This document shows positions 12,731 through 23,369 of a stretch of 64,000 nt of DNA, piece after piece. The DNA is from Tachypleus tridentatus (Eukaryota > Arthropoda > Merostomata > Xiphosura > Limulidae), in contig NC_134829.1 in NCBI RefSeq assembly GCF_004210375.1, forward strand, positions 57,652,107-57,716,106. Direction: 5' to 3'. Position 1 is the first letter of the stretch, and each line of letters begins with the position of its first letter. Made by a program: the position numbers and the translations under genes. Under the pieces are notes generated by a model that did not search any database, was not told the origin of the DNA, and saw only the letters and a list, made by a program, of their open reading frames with translations.

Positions 12731-14594
12731 TTTTAATATTTTGAACCATTCTTTTTCTTTCAAATCGGATGGTGAGAACGTGGAACGATATTTTCTTCAT
12801 AATATCTGTTTCAGAGGGTGAGACGGCTGAGAGATATCACAGAAGTTACCGAGTTTCCCCCTACACTTGTAACCACTTTCAGAAATTCGTGTGACTGTTG
12901 TGTGATAAATCAAAACAGGAACGTTATTACTTTTGAATATAATGCGTGCACTGCTGCGACATTTGAAGTGATGAAACGACCTTCGCGTAATCATGTGACG
13001 TTCGACGAAGTATCTGACCAGCAAGTTACAACTTTTGGATAGAATGGGTTTATGAGTTTTATTTTTCTTAAATGCGTGAACAGTTTGAAACGTCGATGCA
13101 CGCGACCTTATTTGAAGATAAGTTAACGTACTTGCCAGGTTGTACAGGTAATATCTAGAGATCACGACTCCGTCAGTGTGTGTTGAGAACAACTCTTCAT
13201 GCTGTGACAACTAATCACACTACATGTTTCATTCTTTAACCTATTCTTTTAAATTCCGGTCAGAACTATTGGATGGTTATGTGCGTTATCATCTCCAACT
13301 TACCAGTGACGGAAAAGAGGAAAGGCAATTCTACAACATCATTCACCACCAACTATTTGATGTACTTAATTTTTACCGAACAGTGAAATTGTCGATCATA
13401 TCCTAACTCCTCCTACGTCTGAAAATGCTGACATGTTATTTCATTTGAATTGGGAATACACGCCCTCAGAGAGCGACTCAAATGTCCTTACCACCATGTC
13501 TAGCCAGTCTGAAGAAAAGAAGTATCGTCCTCCTATAGACAGCATTGTTTTCTTAAAGACTCCTTGTTCTGTTTATCCCTTTTTGTCTGATTTCTTTATT
13601 TTTATAACATTTCTTCACTTAGTAAAGATATTTTACGATGCTTAATGTCTTCTCGTCATGATCGAATCTCCTGTTTTAAGTACTTATTAAAAAATTGTAA
13701 TTAGTTCACTTGAATATAGTACAGACTAGACAGGTAAAATGAAATTACGATGCCAAGACCGGAGAATATTTGTTATTCTGAAGTGTTTCCTCCTTCTTGG
13801 TGCAGCTGGTTCATGTAAACGTTTTTCTTAAACAAGAATTCTTTGTTTTGGTTATGGAATTTTGTCGTGAAGAACGATGTGTAACCTAGAGAGAGGACGA
13901 TAGTCTCGAAAAGTAGATGGTTTTCGAAAAGAGATGTTGCATAACAGATAAGACATCTTCTGTACATTGGGCTTTATTCCACCGCTGTGATCTCCTACAA
14001 CCCACAACTGTCAACGTACTATTACAACTAAAGCGTGTTTGGACAAGGTTATCATTTTAGGAGTTTGAGAGTCACCATGCAACTTTGTCGTATTGAACAC
14101 CTTAAACAAGTTTTGTGTGACAAGAAAACATCGGCTAGAGTGAAATCCCAGAATTGGTCACAAAATAACGAATATTAAATATTATTTAAGACGAACCCTA
14201 ATTTTGTTAATGGAATTTAATAGACGTATAAAATCGCTTATTACGTTATCGTTTAATAATTCTGATAAAAGAATTAAAGCCATGAAAATGTTCTGTTCAG
14301 TTTTTGATAGAAAGAGAAAAGACTGAGGAAAGAAAACTTTGCGTTTTGCACGTTTAAAAGCAATTAAAGGAGGTGTGAAAACGTTTGATACTGTGGGCTC
14401 GATAAATTCGTTGAAAGACACCGTAGCACATTGGAAAAATTCTTTTGGCATTGGTAGACAAAGGAGAGTGTTATATTATTTAAAGTTAAAGGTTAAACTG
14501 TCATTATACTTGTGTTTGTTTACACTGCGAAATAAAAATTTTGGAACGTTATCGTTTCATTTAAATCTCTTACAAGAAAAATCGCGAAACGCAG

Positions 14595-14667
14595 GTGCTT
14601 GTGGTGTAGTGGTTATCACATCCGCCTAACACGCGGAAGGTCCCAGGTTCGATCCCTGGCAGGCACA
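14595..14667 (+). tRNA. tRNA-Val(AAC)
   Basis: Identical to the reference tRNA. Its surrounding unit belongs to the more diverged right part of the array. Confidence 0.97.
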
Positions 14668-16532
14668 TTTTAATATTTTGAACCATTCTTTTTCTTTCAA
14701 ATCGGATGGTGAGAACGTGGAACGATATTTTCTTCATAATATCTGTTTCAGAGGGTGAGACGGCTGAGAGATATCACAGAAGTTACCGAGTTTCCCCCTA
14801 CACTTGTAACCACTTTCAGAAATTCGTGTGACTGTTGTGTGATAAATCAAAACAGGAACGTTATTACTTTTGAATATAATGCGTGCACTGCTGCGACATT
14901 TGAAGTGATGAAACGACCTTCGCGTAATCATGTGACGTTCGACGAAGTATCTGACCAGCAAGTTACAACTTTTGGATAGAATGGGTTTATGAGTTTTGTT
15001 TTTCTTAAATGCGTGAACAGTTTGAAACGTCGATGCACGCGACCTTATTTGAAGATAAGTTAACGTACTTGCCAGGTTGTACAGGTAATATCTAGAGATC
15101 ACGACTCCGTCAGTTTGTGTTGAGAACAACTCTTCATGCTGTGACAACTAATCACACTACATGTTTCATTCTTTAACCTATTCTTTTAAATTCCGGTCAG
15201 AACTATTGGATGGTTATGTGCGTTATCATCTCCAACTTACCAGTGACGGAAAAGAGGAAAGGCAATTCTACAACATCATTCACCACCAACTATTTGATGT
15301 ACTTAATTTTTACCGAACAGTGAAATTGTCGATCATATCCTAGCTCCTCCTACGTCTGAAAATGCTTACATGTTATTTCATTTGAATTGCGAATACACGC
15401 CCCTCAGAGAGCGACTCAAATGTCCTTACCACCATGTCTAGCCAGTCTGAAGAAAAGAAGTATCGTCCTCCTATAGACAGCATTGTTTTCTTAAAGACTC
15501 CTTGTTCTGTTTATCCCTTTTTGTCTGATTTCTTTATTTTTATAACATTTCTTCACTTAGTAAAGATATTTTACGATGCTTAATGTCTTCTCGTCATGAT
15601 CGAATCTCCTGTTTTAAGTACTTATTAAAAAATTGTAATTAGTTCACTTGAATATAGTACAGACTAGACAGGTAAAATGAAATTACGATGCCAAGACCGG
15701 AGAATATTTGTTATTCTGAAGTGTTTCCTCCTTCTTGGTGCAGCTGGTTCATGTAAACGTTTTTCTTAAACAAGAATTCTTTGTTTTGGTTATGGAATTT
15801 TGTCGTGAAGAACGATGTGTAACCTAGAGAGAGGACGATATTCTCGAAAATTAGATGGTTTCCGAAAAGAGATGTTGCATAACAGATAAGACATCTTCTG
15901 TACATTGGGCTTTATTCCACCGCTGTGATCTCCTACAACCCACAACTGTCAACGTACTATTACAACTAAAGCGTGTTTGGACAAGGTTATCATTTTAGGA
16001 GTTTGAGAGTCACCATGCAACTTTGTCGTATTGAACACCTTAAACAAGTTTTGTGTGACAAGAAAACATCGGCTAGAGTGAAATCCCAGAATTGGTCACA
16101 AAATAACGAATATTAAATATTATTTAAGACGAACCCTAATTTTGTTAAGGGAATTTAATAGACGTATAAAATCGCTTATTACGTTATCGTTTAATAATTC
16201 TGATAAAAGAATTAAAGCCATGAAAATGTTCTGTTCAGTTTTTGATAGAAAGAGAAAAGACTGAGGAAAGAAAACTTTGCGTTTTGCACGTTTGAAAGCA
16301 ATTAAACGAGGTGTGAAGACGTTTGATACTGTGGGCTCGATAAAGTCGTTGAAAGACACGTTAGCACATTGGATAAATTCTTTTGGCATTGGTTGAAAAA
16401 GGAGAGTGTTATATTATTTAAAGTTAAAGGTTAAACTGTCATTATACTTGTGTTTGTTTACACTGCGAAATAAAAATTTTGGAACGTTATCGTTTAATTT
16501 AAATCTCTAACAAGAAAAATCGCGAAACGGAG

Positions 16533-16605
16533 GTGCTTGTGGTGTAGTGGTTATAACATCCGCCTAACACGCGGAAGGTCCCAGGTTCGATCCCTGGCAG
16601 GCACA
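16533..16605 (+). tRNA. tRNA-Val(AAC) with weakened D stem
   Basis: One substitution, C23 to A, breaks the G12-C23 pair of the D stem; the rest is intact. The 5' flank has also changed (acggag in place of acgcag). It may still be transcribed, because the A box is intact, but folding should be poorer. It is the second last tRNA before the array edge. Confidence 0.8.
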
Positions 16606-18470
16606 TTTTAATATTTGAACCATTCTTTTTCTTTCAAATCGGATGGTGAGAACGTGGAACGATATTTTCTTCATAATATCTGTTTCAGAGGGTGAGACGG
16701 CTGAGAGATATCACAGAAGTTACCGAGTTTCCCCCCTACACTTGTAACCACTTTCAGAAATTCGTGTGACTGTTGTGTGATAAATCAAAACAGGAACGTT
16801 ATTACTTTTGAATATAATGCGTGCACTGCTGCGACATTTGAAGTGATGAAACGACCGTCGCGTAATCATGTGACGTTCGACGAAGTATCTGACCAGCAAG
16901 TTACAACTTTTGGATAGAATGGGTTTATGAGTTTTGTTTTTCTTAAATGCGTGAACAGTTTGAAACGTCGATGCACGCGACCTTATTTGAAGATAAGTTA
17001 ACGTACTTGCCAGGTTGTACAGGTAATATCTAGAGATCACGACTCCGTCAGTTTGTGTTGAGAACAACTCTTCATGCTGTGACAACTAATCACACTACAT
17101 GTTTCATTCTTTAACCTATTCTTTTAAATTCCGGTCAGAACTATTGGATGGTTATGTGCGTTATCATCTCCAACTTACCAGTGACGGAAAAGAGGAAAGG
17201 CAATTCTACAACATCATTCACCACCAACTATTTGATGTACTTAATTTTTACCGAACAGTGAAATTGTCGATCATATCCTAGCTCCTCCTACGTCTGAAAA
17301 TGCTTACATGTTATTTCATTTGAATTGCGAATACACGCCCCTCAGAGAGCGACTCAAATGTCCTTACCACCATGTCTAGCCAGTCTGAAGAAAAGAAGTA
17401 TCGTCCTCCTATAGACAGCATTGTTTTCTTAAAGACTCCTTGTTCTGTTTATCCCTTTTTGTCTGATTTCTTTATTTTTATAACATTTCTTCACTTAGTA
17501 AAGATATTTTACGATGCTTAATGTCTTCTCGTCATGATCGAATCTCCTGTTTTAAGTACTTATTAAAAAATTGTAATTAGTTCACTTGAATATAGTACAG
17601 ACTAGACAGGTAAAATGAAATTACGATGCCAAGACCGGAGAATATTTGTTATTCTGAAGTGTTTCCTCCTTCTTGGTGCAGCTGGTTCATGTAAACGTTT
17701 TTCTTAAACAAGAATTCTTTGTTTTGGTTATGGAATTTTGTCGTGAAGAACGATGTGTAACCTAGAGAGAGGACGATATTCTCGAAAATTAGATGGTTTC
17801 CGAAAAGAGATGTTGCATAACAGATAAGACATCTTCTGTACATTGGGCTTTATTCCACCGCTGTGATCTCCTACAACCCACAACTGTCAACGTACTATTA
17901 CAACTAAAGCGTGTTTGGACAAGGTTATCATTTTAGGAGTTTGAGAGTCACCATGCAACTTTGTCGTATTGAACACCTTAAACAAGTTTTGTGTGACAAG
18001 AAAACATCGGCTAGAGTGAAATCCCAGAATTGGTCACAAAATAACGAATATTAAATATTATTTAAGACGAACCCTAATTTTGTTAAGGGAATTTAATAGA
18101 CGTATAAAATCGCTTATTACGTTATCGTTTAATAATTCTGATAAAAGAATTAAAGCCATGAAAATGTTCTGTTCAGTTTTTGATAGAAAGAGAAAAGACT
18201 GAGGAAAGAAAACTTTGCGTTTTGCACGTTTGAAAGCAATTAAACGAGGTGTGAAGACGTTTGATACTGTGGGCTCGATAAAGTCTTTGAAAGACACGTT
18301 AGCACATTGGAAAAATTCTTTTGGCATTGGTGGACAAAGGAGAGTGTTATATTATTTAAAGTTAAAGGTTAAACTGTCATTATACTTGTGTTTGTTTACA
18401 CTGCGAAATAAAAATTTTGGAACGTTATCGTTTAATTTAAATCTCTAACAAGAAAAATCGCGAAACGGAG

Positions 18471-18545
18471 GTGCTTGTGGTGTAGTGGTTATAAAAAATC
18501 TGCCTAACACGCGGAAGGTCCCAGGTTCGATCCCTGGCAGGCACA
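18471..18545 (+). pseudogene. Decayed tRNA-Val(AAC)
   Basis: The D-arm 3' strand and its junction to the anticodon stem are replaced by an A-rich stretch (ttataaaaaatctgcc), making the copy 75 nt and destroying D-stem pairing and one anticodon-stem pair. The anticodon loop, T arm and acceptor are intact. It is the last tRNA before the array is broken by LINE B. Confidence 0.85.
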
Positions 18546-20096
18546 TTTTAATATTTTGAACCATTCTTTTTCTTTCAAATCGGATGGTGAGAACGTGGAA
18601 CGATATTTTCTTCATAATATCTGTTTCAGAGGGTGAGACGGCTGAGAGATATCACAGAAGTTACCGAGTTTCCCCCTACACTTGTAACCACTTTCAGAAA
18701 TTCGTGTGACTGTTGTGTGATAAATCAAAACAGGAACGTTATTACTTTTGAATATAATGCGTGCACTGCTGCGACATTTGAAGTGATGAAACGACCGTCG
18801 CGTAATCATGTGACGTTCGACGAAGTATCTGACCAGCAAGTTACAACTTTTGGATAGAATGGGTTTATGAGTTTTATTTTTCTTAAATGCGTGAACAGTT
18901 TGAAACGTCGATGCACGCGACCTTAGTTGAAGATAAGTTAACGTACTTGCCAGGTTGTACAGGTAATATCTAGAGATCACGACTCCGTCAGTTTGTGTTG
19001 AGAACAACTCTTCATGCTGTGACAACTAATCACACTACATGTTTCATTCTTTAACCTATTCTTTTAAATTCCGGTCAGAACTATTGGATGGTTATGTGCG
19101 TTATCATCTCCAACCTACCAGTGACGGAAAAGAGGAAAGGCAATTCTACAACATCATTCACCACCAACTATTTGATGTACTTAATTTTTACCGAACAGTG
19201 AAATTGTCGATCATATCCTAGCTCCTCCTACGTCTGAAAATGCTTACATGTTATTTCATTTGAATTGCGAATACACGCCCCTCAGAGAGCGACTCAAATG
19301 TCCTTACCACCATGTCTAGCCAGTCTGAAGAAAAGAAGTATCGTCCTTCTATAGACAGCATTGTTTTCTTAAAGACTCCTTGTTCTGTTTATCCCTTTTT
19401 GTCTGATTTCTTTATTTTTATAACATTTCTTCACTTAGTAAAGATATTTTACGATGCTTAATGTCTTCTCGTCATGATCGAATCTCCTGTTTTAAGTACT
19501 TATTAAAAATTGTAATGAGTTCACTTCAATATAGTACAGACTAGACAGGTAAAATGAAATTACGATGCCAAGACCGGAGAATATTTGTTATTCTGAAGTG
19601 TTTCCTCTTTCTTGGTGCAGCTGGTTCATGTAAACGTTTTTCTTAAACAAGAATTCTTTGTTTTGGTTATGGAATTTTGTCGTGAAGAACGATGTGTAAC
19701 GTAGAGAGAGGACGATAGTCTCGAAGAGTAGATGGTTTTCGAAAATAGATGTTGCATAACAGATAAGACATCTTCTGTACATTGGGCTTTATTCCACCGC
19801 TGTGATCTCCTACAACCCACAACTGTCAACGTACTATTACAACTTAAGCGTGTTTGGACAAGGTTATCATTTTAGGAGTTTGAGAGTCACCATGCAACTT
19901 TGTCGTATTGAACACCTTAAACAAGTTTTGTGTGACAAGAAAACATCGGCTAGAGTGAAATCCCAGAATTGGTCACAAAATAACGAATATTAAATATTAT
20001 TTAAGACGATCCCTAATTTTGTTAAGGGAATTTAATAGACGTATAAAATCGCTTATTACGTTATCGTTTAATAATTCTGGTAAAAGAATACGTATC

Positions 20097-21643
20097 TGCT
20101 ACAAGATACGTGGCAGGGTGTATTGCGCAGGGTATCTCGTGTCTTGGTGTCGTGGCGATTTCGTTCTTTGTCGCTACAGGGTAAATCTCTTGTGGTGAAC
20201 TCCTTGGTGGCATCGGTGTTATGGTACCCGTTGAATATACTCCCGTAGCCAAGACAGTTTGAGGCTCGATTTCGCAAATGTATACTGGATTTTATTTGGC
20301 GGGGAGGTATACATAAAGTGGCATACGGTATTCTGATCCGGAGTTATGATTGTGGAGGTATCAACTTGGTTGATGTTAACACTCGTAAACTCGCATTCCG
20401 TTTGAAGTTGTTGCAGCGTTGTTTGGATGCTTCTTGTCCTTCCACCTTGCGACAACTTCTTTCTGGATTTTTTTCTTGTTATGGCAATCTCTCTTTGGGC
20501 TTTCGGATTCTTCAATGCCGTATTTTGCCACGTTTTGTGAAATCGTTACCTTTCTATATTCAGGAAATGTTTCATGCCTGGAAGGTTCTTCTTGGGGATA
20601 AAGGGATTGTCCCAGCTACTGTTTCTCCACAAATTTTGATGAACCTTTGTTTTCAATCCGGCTATTGTTGATTTTCGCCACCGAACATTTCATTTTCCTG
20701 AATTTATTAACGCAGGTTTGGTTCAGGTCCGCCATTTATTGTACGAGGTGCTCCCTGCTTTTCTTCCGGTGGGGGCAGTGATTGAAATGTGTACGGACGC
20801 TGACCCGTTGGCCAATGTCCGCACAATTTTTTCACATTTTCATATGCTCAAAGAGGCGTTGCCTGTGGACTGGTTGCCGGTTTTGTCCAACCAGCCGGCT
20901 CCTCTCCCATCGTCCACACGTGTTGTGGATTTATATTTTCTGGACCACTCTGATAATCGAGTTCATTTTCAGGGTTTATCTGTGAAGCAACTGGTGGAAC
21001 ATTTACAGTTTTCACTCGCTACTATTTTCCCTGCTCCATTCTACTGGGGGGATATTGTTCCTCCTGGAGACTGGAAACGCATTCGTAAATACGCTTATTC
21101 TTCTTTTGTGGGTTTTATGTTTGTGATGTGGATTATTTACTGTGGTTGCGGGCGATTACCACTAATGTCAAGCTGATACATATGGACAGACATCCCACAG
21201 GGTTGTGTACTTTCTGTTCCCAGGCGCCGGAAACCATAGACCATCTGTTTTTCCAATGTCCTTTTGTACAGCCCTTGCGGTCATATGTATATAAATTATT
21301 GGCATTTTATTTTGGATGTCCCATATCAAACTGGGTATGGAGGAGATGCCTCTTAGTGGGATCTCATCCTTCGTTACCCAGGAGATGCTGGAACATATTC
21401 CGTTTGTTTACTAGTTTGGCACGTCAGGTTATATGTTCTGCTCGTTCAGTTTCTTTGGCACGAAATCGCGTAATTTATTTAATTTCCATGTTTAAAGTGC
21501 GTGTACGTAGACATATATATCTTCATTATCATAGATCTTTGTTACATAACTCATTAAAGGTTTTTTATTTTGTGTATTCTTATGTTGGTTGCTTGGTAAC
21601 CCAAGGTGCCCAAGGTTATTTCTTGTGTACGTTGTTAAGATAA
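20097..21643 (+). pseudogene. ORF2 C-terminal region of LINE copy B
   Basis: Reading frames at 20318-20671, 20718-21176 and 21128-21643 correspond in order to the thumb/post-RT region and the C-terminal CCHC region of ORF2 in copies C and E. Frame changes separate them. The final segment includes CTFC...ETIDHLFFQC and ends at the same stop as the other copies. RT catalytic motifs lie upstream of the truncation point, so this copy cannot encode an RT. Confidence 0.85.
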
Positions 21644-21915
21644 GTTGTTATTTCATTACATTTTGTTACAATGAAAGATCCATTGATTTCTTGTTTGTTA
21701 ATGTTCACTATAATATTTGTTGGATTACCTGCTGTTCCAATTACCTCTTTTATTTCTTTTTCCTTAATTTTATTAACTTTGTGGTAATTTTCAGCATGGT
21801 AATCTATAGAGTTATTGTTATATGCTAATTCATTAACTTGTGTTTTATTTGTTGTATTTCTGTGTATACCCCCTCGTTGAGGTGGGATAAATAAAGAGAA
21901 AAAAAAAACAAAAAA
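20097..21915 (+). mobile_element. LINE copy B, 5'-truncated Tx1-like element
   Basis: Homology to copy C starts within the late RT region (25690 in C) and runs to the shared 3' UTR, hairpin (ccctcgttgagg) and A-rich tail. The left junction joins array spacer sequence, about 430 bp upstream of where the tRNA should start, so the tRNA 5' part and its flank have been lost. A few filler bases lie at the junction (20088-20097). The right junction is the standard tRNA-Val site. Confidence 0.9.
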
Positions 21916-21964
21916 CATCCGCCTAACACGCGGATGGTCCCAGGTTCGATCCCTGGCAGGCACA
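21916..21964 (+). pseudogene. tRNA-Val(AAC) stub between LINE B and LINE C
   Basis: The sequence runs from C25 to discriminator A, with A44 changed to T. It is at once the 3' flank of LINE B and the 5' flank of LINE C, which begins three T's later. It has the B box but no A box. Its position shows that one tRNA site took two insertions. Confidence 0.9.
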
Positions 21965-22106
21965 TTTGGAAAGCGCCGGTTTTCGTCATCGAGTGCAGAC
22001 GTGTTTTTCGAGCTCCTGATTGCCTTAGTGTAAATTTAACAGCTAAGCCTAGTGAGCGTGTACTTTTTTTTTTTGCTAGATTTTGCATTTTTCAAGTTGT
22101 TTGACG

Positions 22107-23206
22107 ATGTCTTCATCAACCAAGAAGGTCATGGAAGTTATGCGTCGTACTGTTTTCGTGGAAACGACAACTTCAAGCCATGGGGACGTTATCCATTCTG
22201 TTATTTCTACGTTTGGTGCTGCTTCGGTCACTGCTGTTGTTCCTCGCCCGGGTGGTTATGAGGTAACTTTTGTTCTTCCCGCAGATGTGGACCTGGCTAT
22301 AGATGTTGGTCTAGTTGTCAATGGTGTACTTTGTTCGACTAATGGCGTCACTAAACGCACTATTACTGTGTCATTTATGGACGTCCCAGAATATATCGAC
22401 GATGATATTATACTAAATAAACTTAAAGATTATGATTGTGAAGTGAAAAGCCCTATTGTGTGGAAGAGGGACCAGGGCATATACTTAGGTATACGCCATG
22501 TTCGTGTGTGTTTTAGTGAGAAGTGTATCTCTTTGCCGTACGTAGTGAAAGTTTTTTATCCTTTGGGCAAGGCAATAATGTTAAAAGTGAAGCATGATCG
22601 CCAGTCAAAAGTGTGTAATTTATGTTTGGGGGGCGGATCATCTATATCGCGATTGCACCCAGTTTATATGCCGACATTGTCATATGCAGGGACACGTCCG
22701 TCAACGTTGTCCCAAGCTTGTTGTTCCTCGAACTTCCTCTAGTGACGACGCTGAAGTGGCCACGCCTACTACTTCTCGTGACGCTGCTGAAGTAGTCACG
22801 GCTGCTCCCTCTCGTGCAGTGCCTCATGATGTTGACACCATTTCTGTTTGTCCACGCGTTGATTCGGAGGTTCCCCTTTCAAAGAAGGCTGCAGCTACCC
22901 ATCGGGTGGTGGACGATGTTTCTGCCCGACGATCGACGGTTTCTGGTGGGGCCAGGGAACGGGCAAGTAGTTACCCCCCTGCTGGAGGACGCATTTTTTG
23001 ATCGTCACTTCCCGCCACTTCCGGTTAGTGGTGAGAGTTCCGCCGGCGATGTGGAGGTGCCTCTTCCTCGTCGTTGGAGGTATGCTAGTGTGGTGGCAAT
23101 GTCTCCTGGTGACACTTCTGAGAAGGGCAGTGGACGAAAACGGGTGTCGGACGTGCCAATACTACGGATATCTTGGGCGAATGCGAAGGCGGTGTCGCAG
23201 CCTTAA
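22107..23206 (+). pseudogene. LINE C ORF1 (RNA-binding protein with two CCHC knuckles), frameshifted
   Basis: The start is the ATG at 22107 (MSSSTKKVMEVMRRTVF), matching intact copy E. The N-terminal half resembles the Tx1 ORF1 fold (TITVSFMDVPEYIDDDIILNKL...). Two tandem CX2CX4HX4C knuckles follow (CNLC...DC and CRHC...RC) and then a low-complexity tail with basic stretches. An extra G in a G run near 22630 shifts the frame before the knuckles, and a second shift lies near 22980. The protein family binds element RNA and forms RNPs. Copy C keeps the final Cys of the first knuckle, which E has lost. Confidence 0.85.
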
Positions 23207-23369
23207 ATGTGTTTTTCGTGACAGTTTGTTTGTTTCAGTTCGTGTAAGACTGTCATTTATTGTTATTTTAACTTTGTGCATATTTGCTTAGATCTTTACA
23301 TTTATTCTTGTTATTTTTGTGTTTGTGACAGTTTCCTTTCAATTCTTGTACCTTTACTTTCTCTTTAGC

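Larger units (their letters stand above)
1068..20096 (+). repeat. Tandem array of ~1.94-kb tRNA-Val(AAC) units
   Basis: The interval between successive tRNA starts is 1934-1938 bp across eight consecutive units (2979 to 18471). A first unit lacks the tRNA 5' part because of LINE A. A last unit is cut at about 20096 by LINE B. Units are nearly identical in the middle and differ by scattered substitutions and homopolymer lengths. The ~1.86-kb spacer is AT-rich, and I found no second RNA gene in it. Short open frames on both strands recur in every unit only because the units are copies. Near-identity points to concerted evolution by unequal exchange or conversion. Confidence 0.95.

Noticed and set aside
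22642-22827. Minus-strand open frame inside LINE ORF1
   Set aside because: Antisense shadow of the ORF1 zinc-knuckle region.
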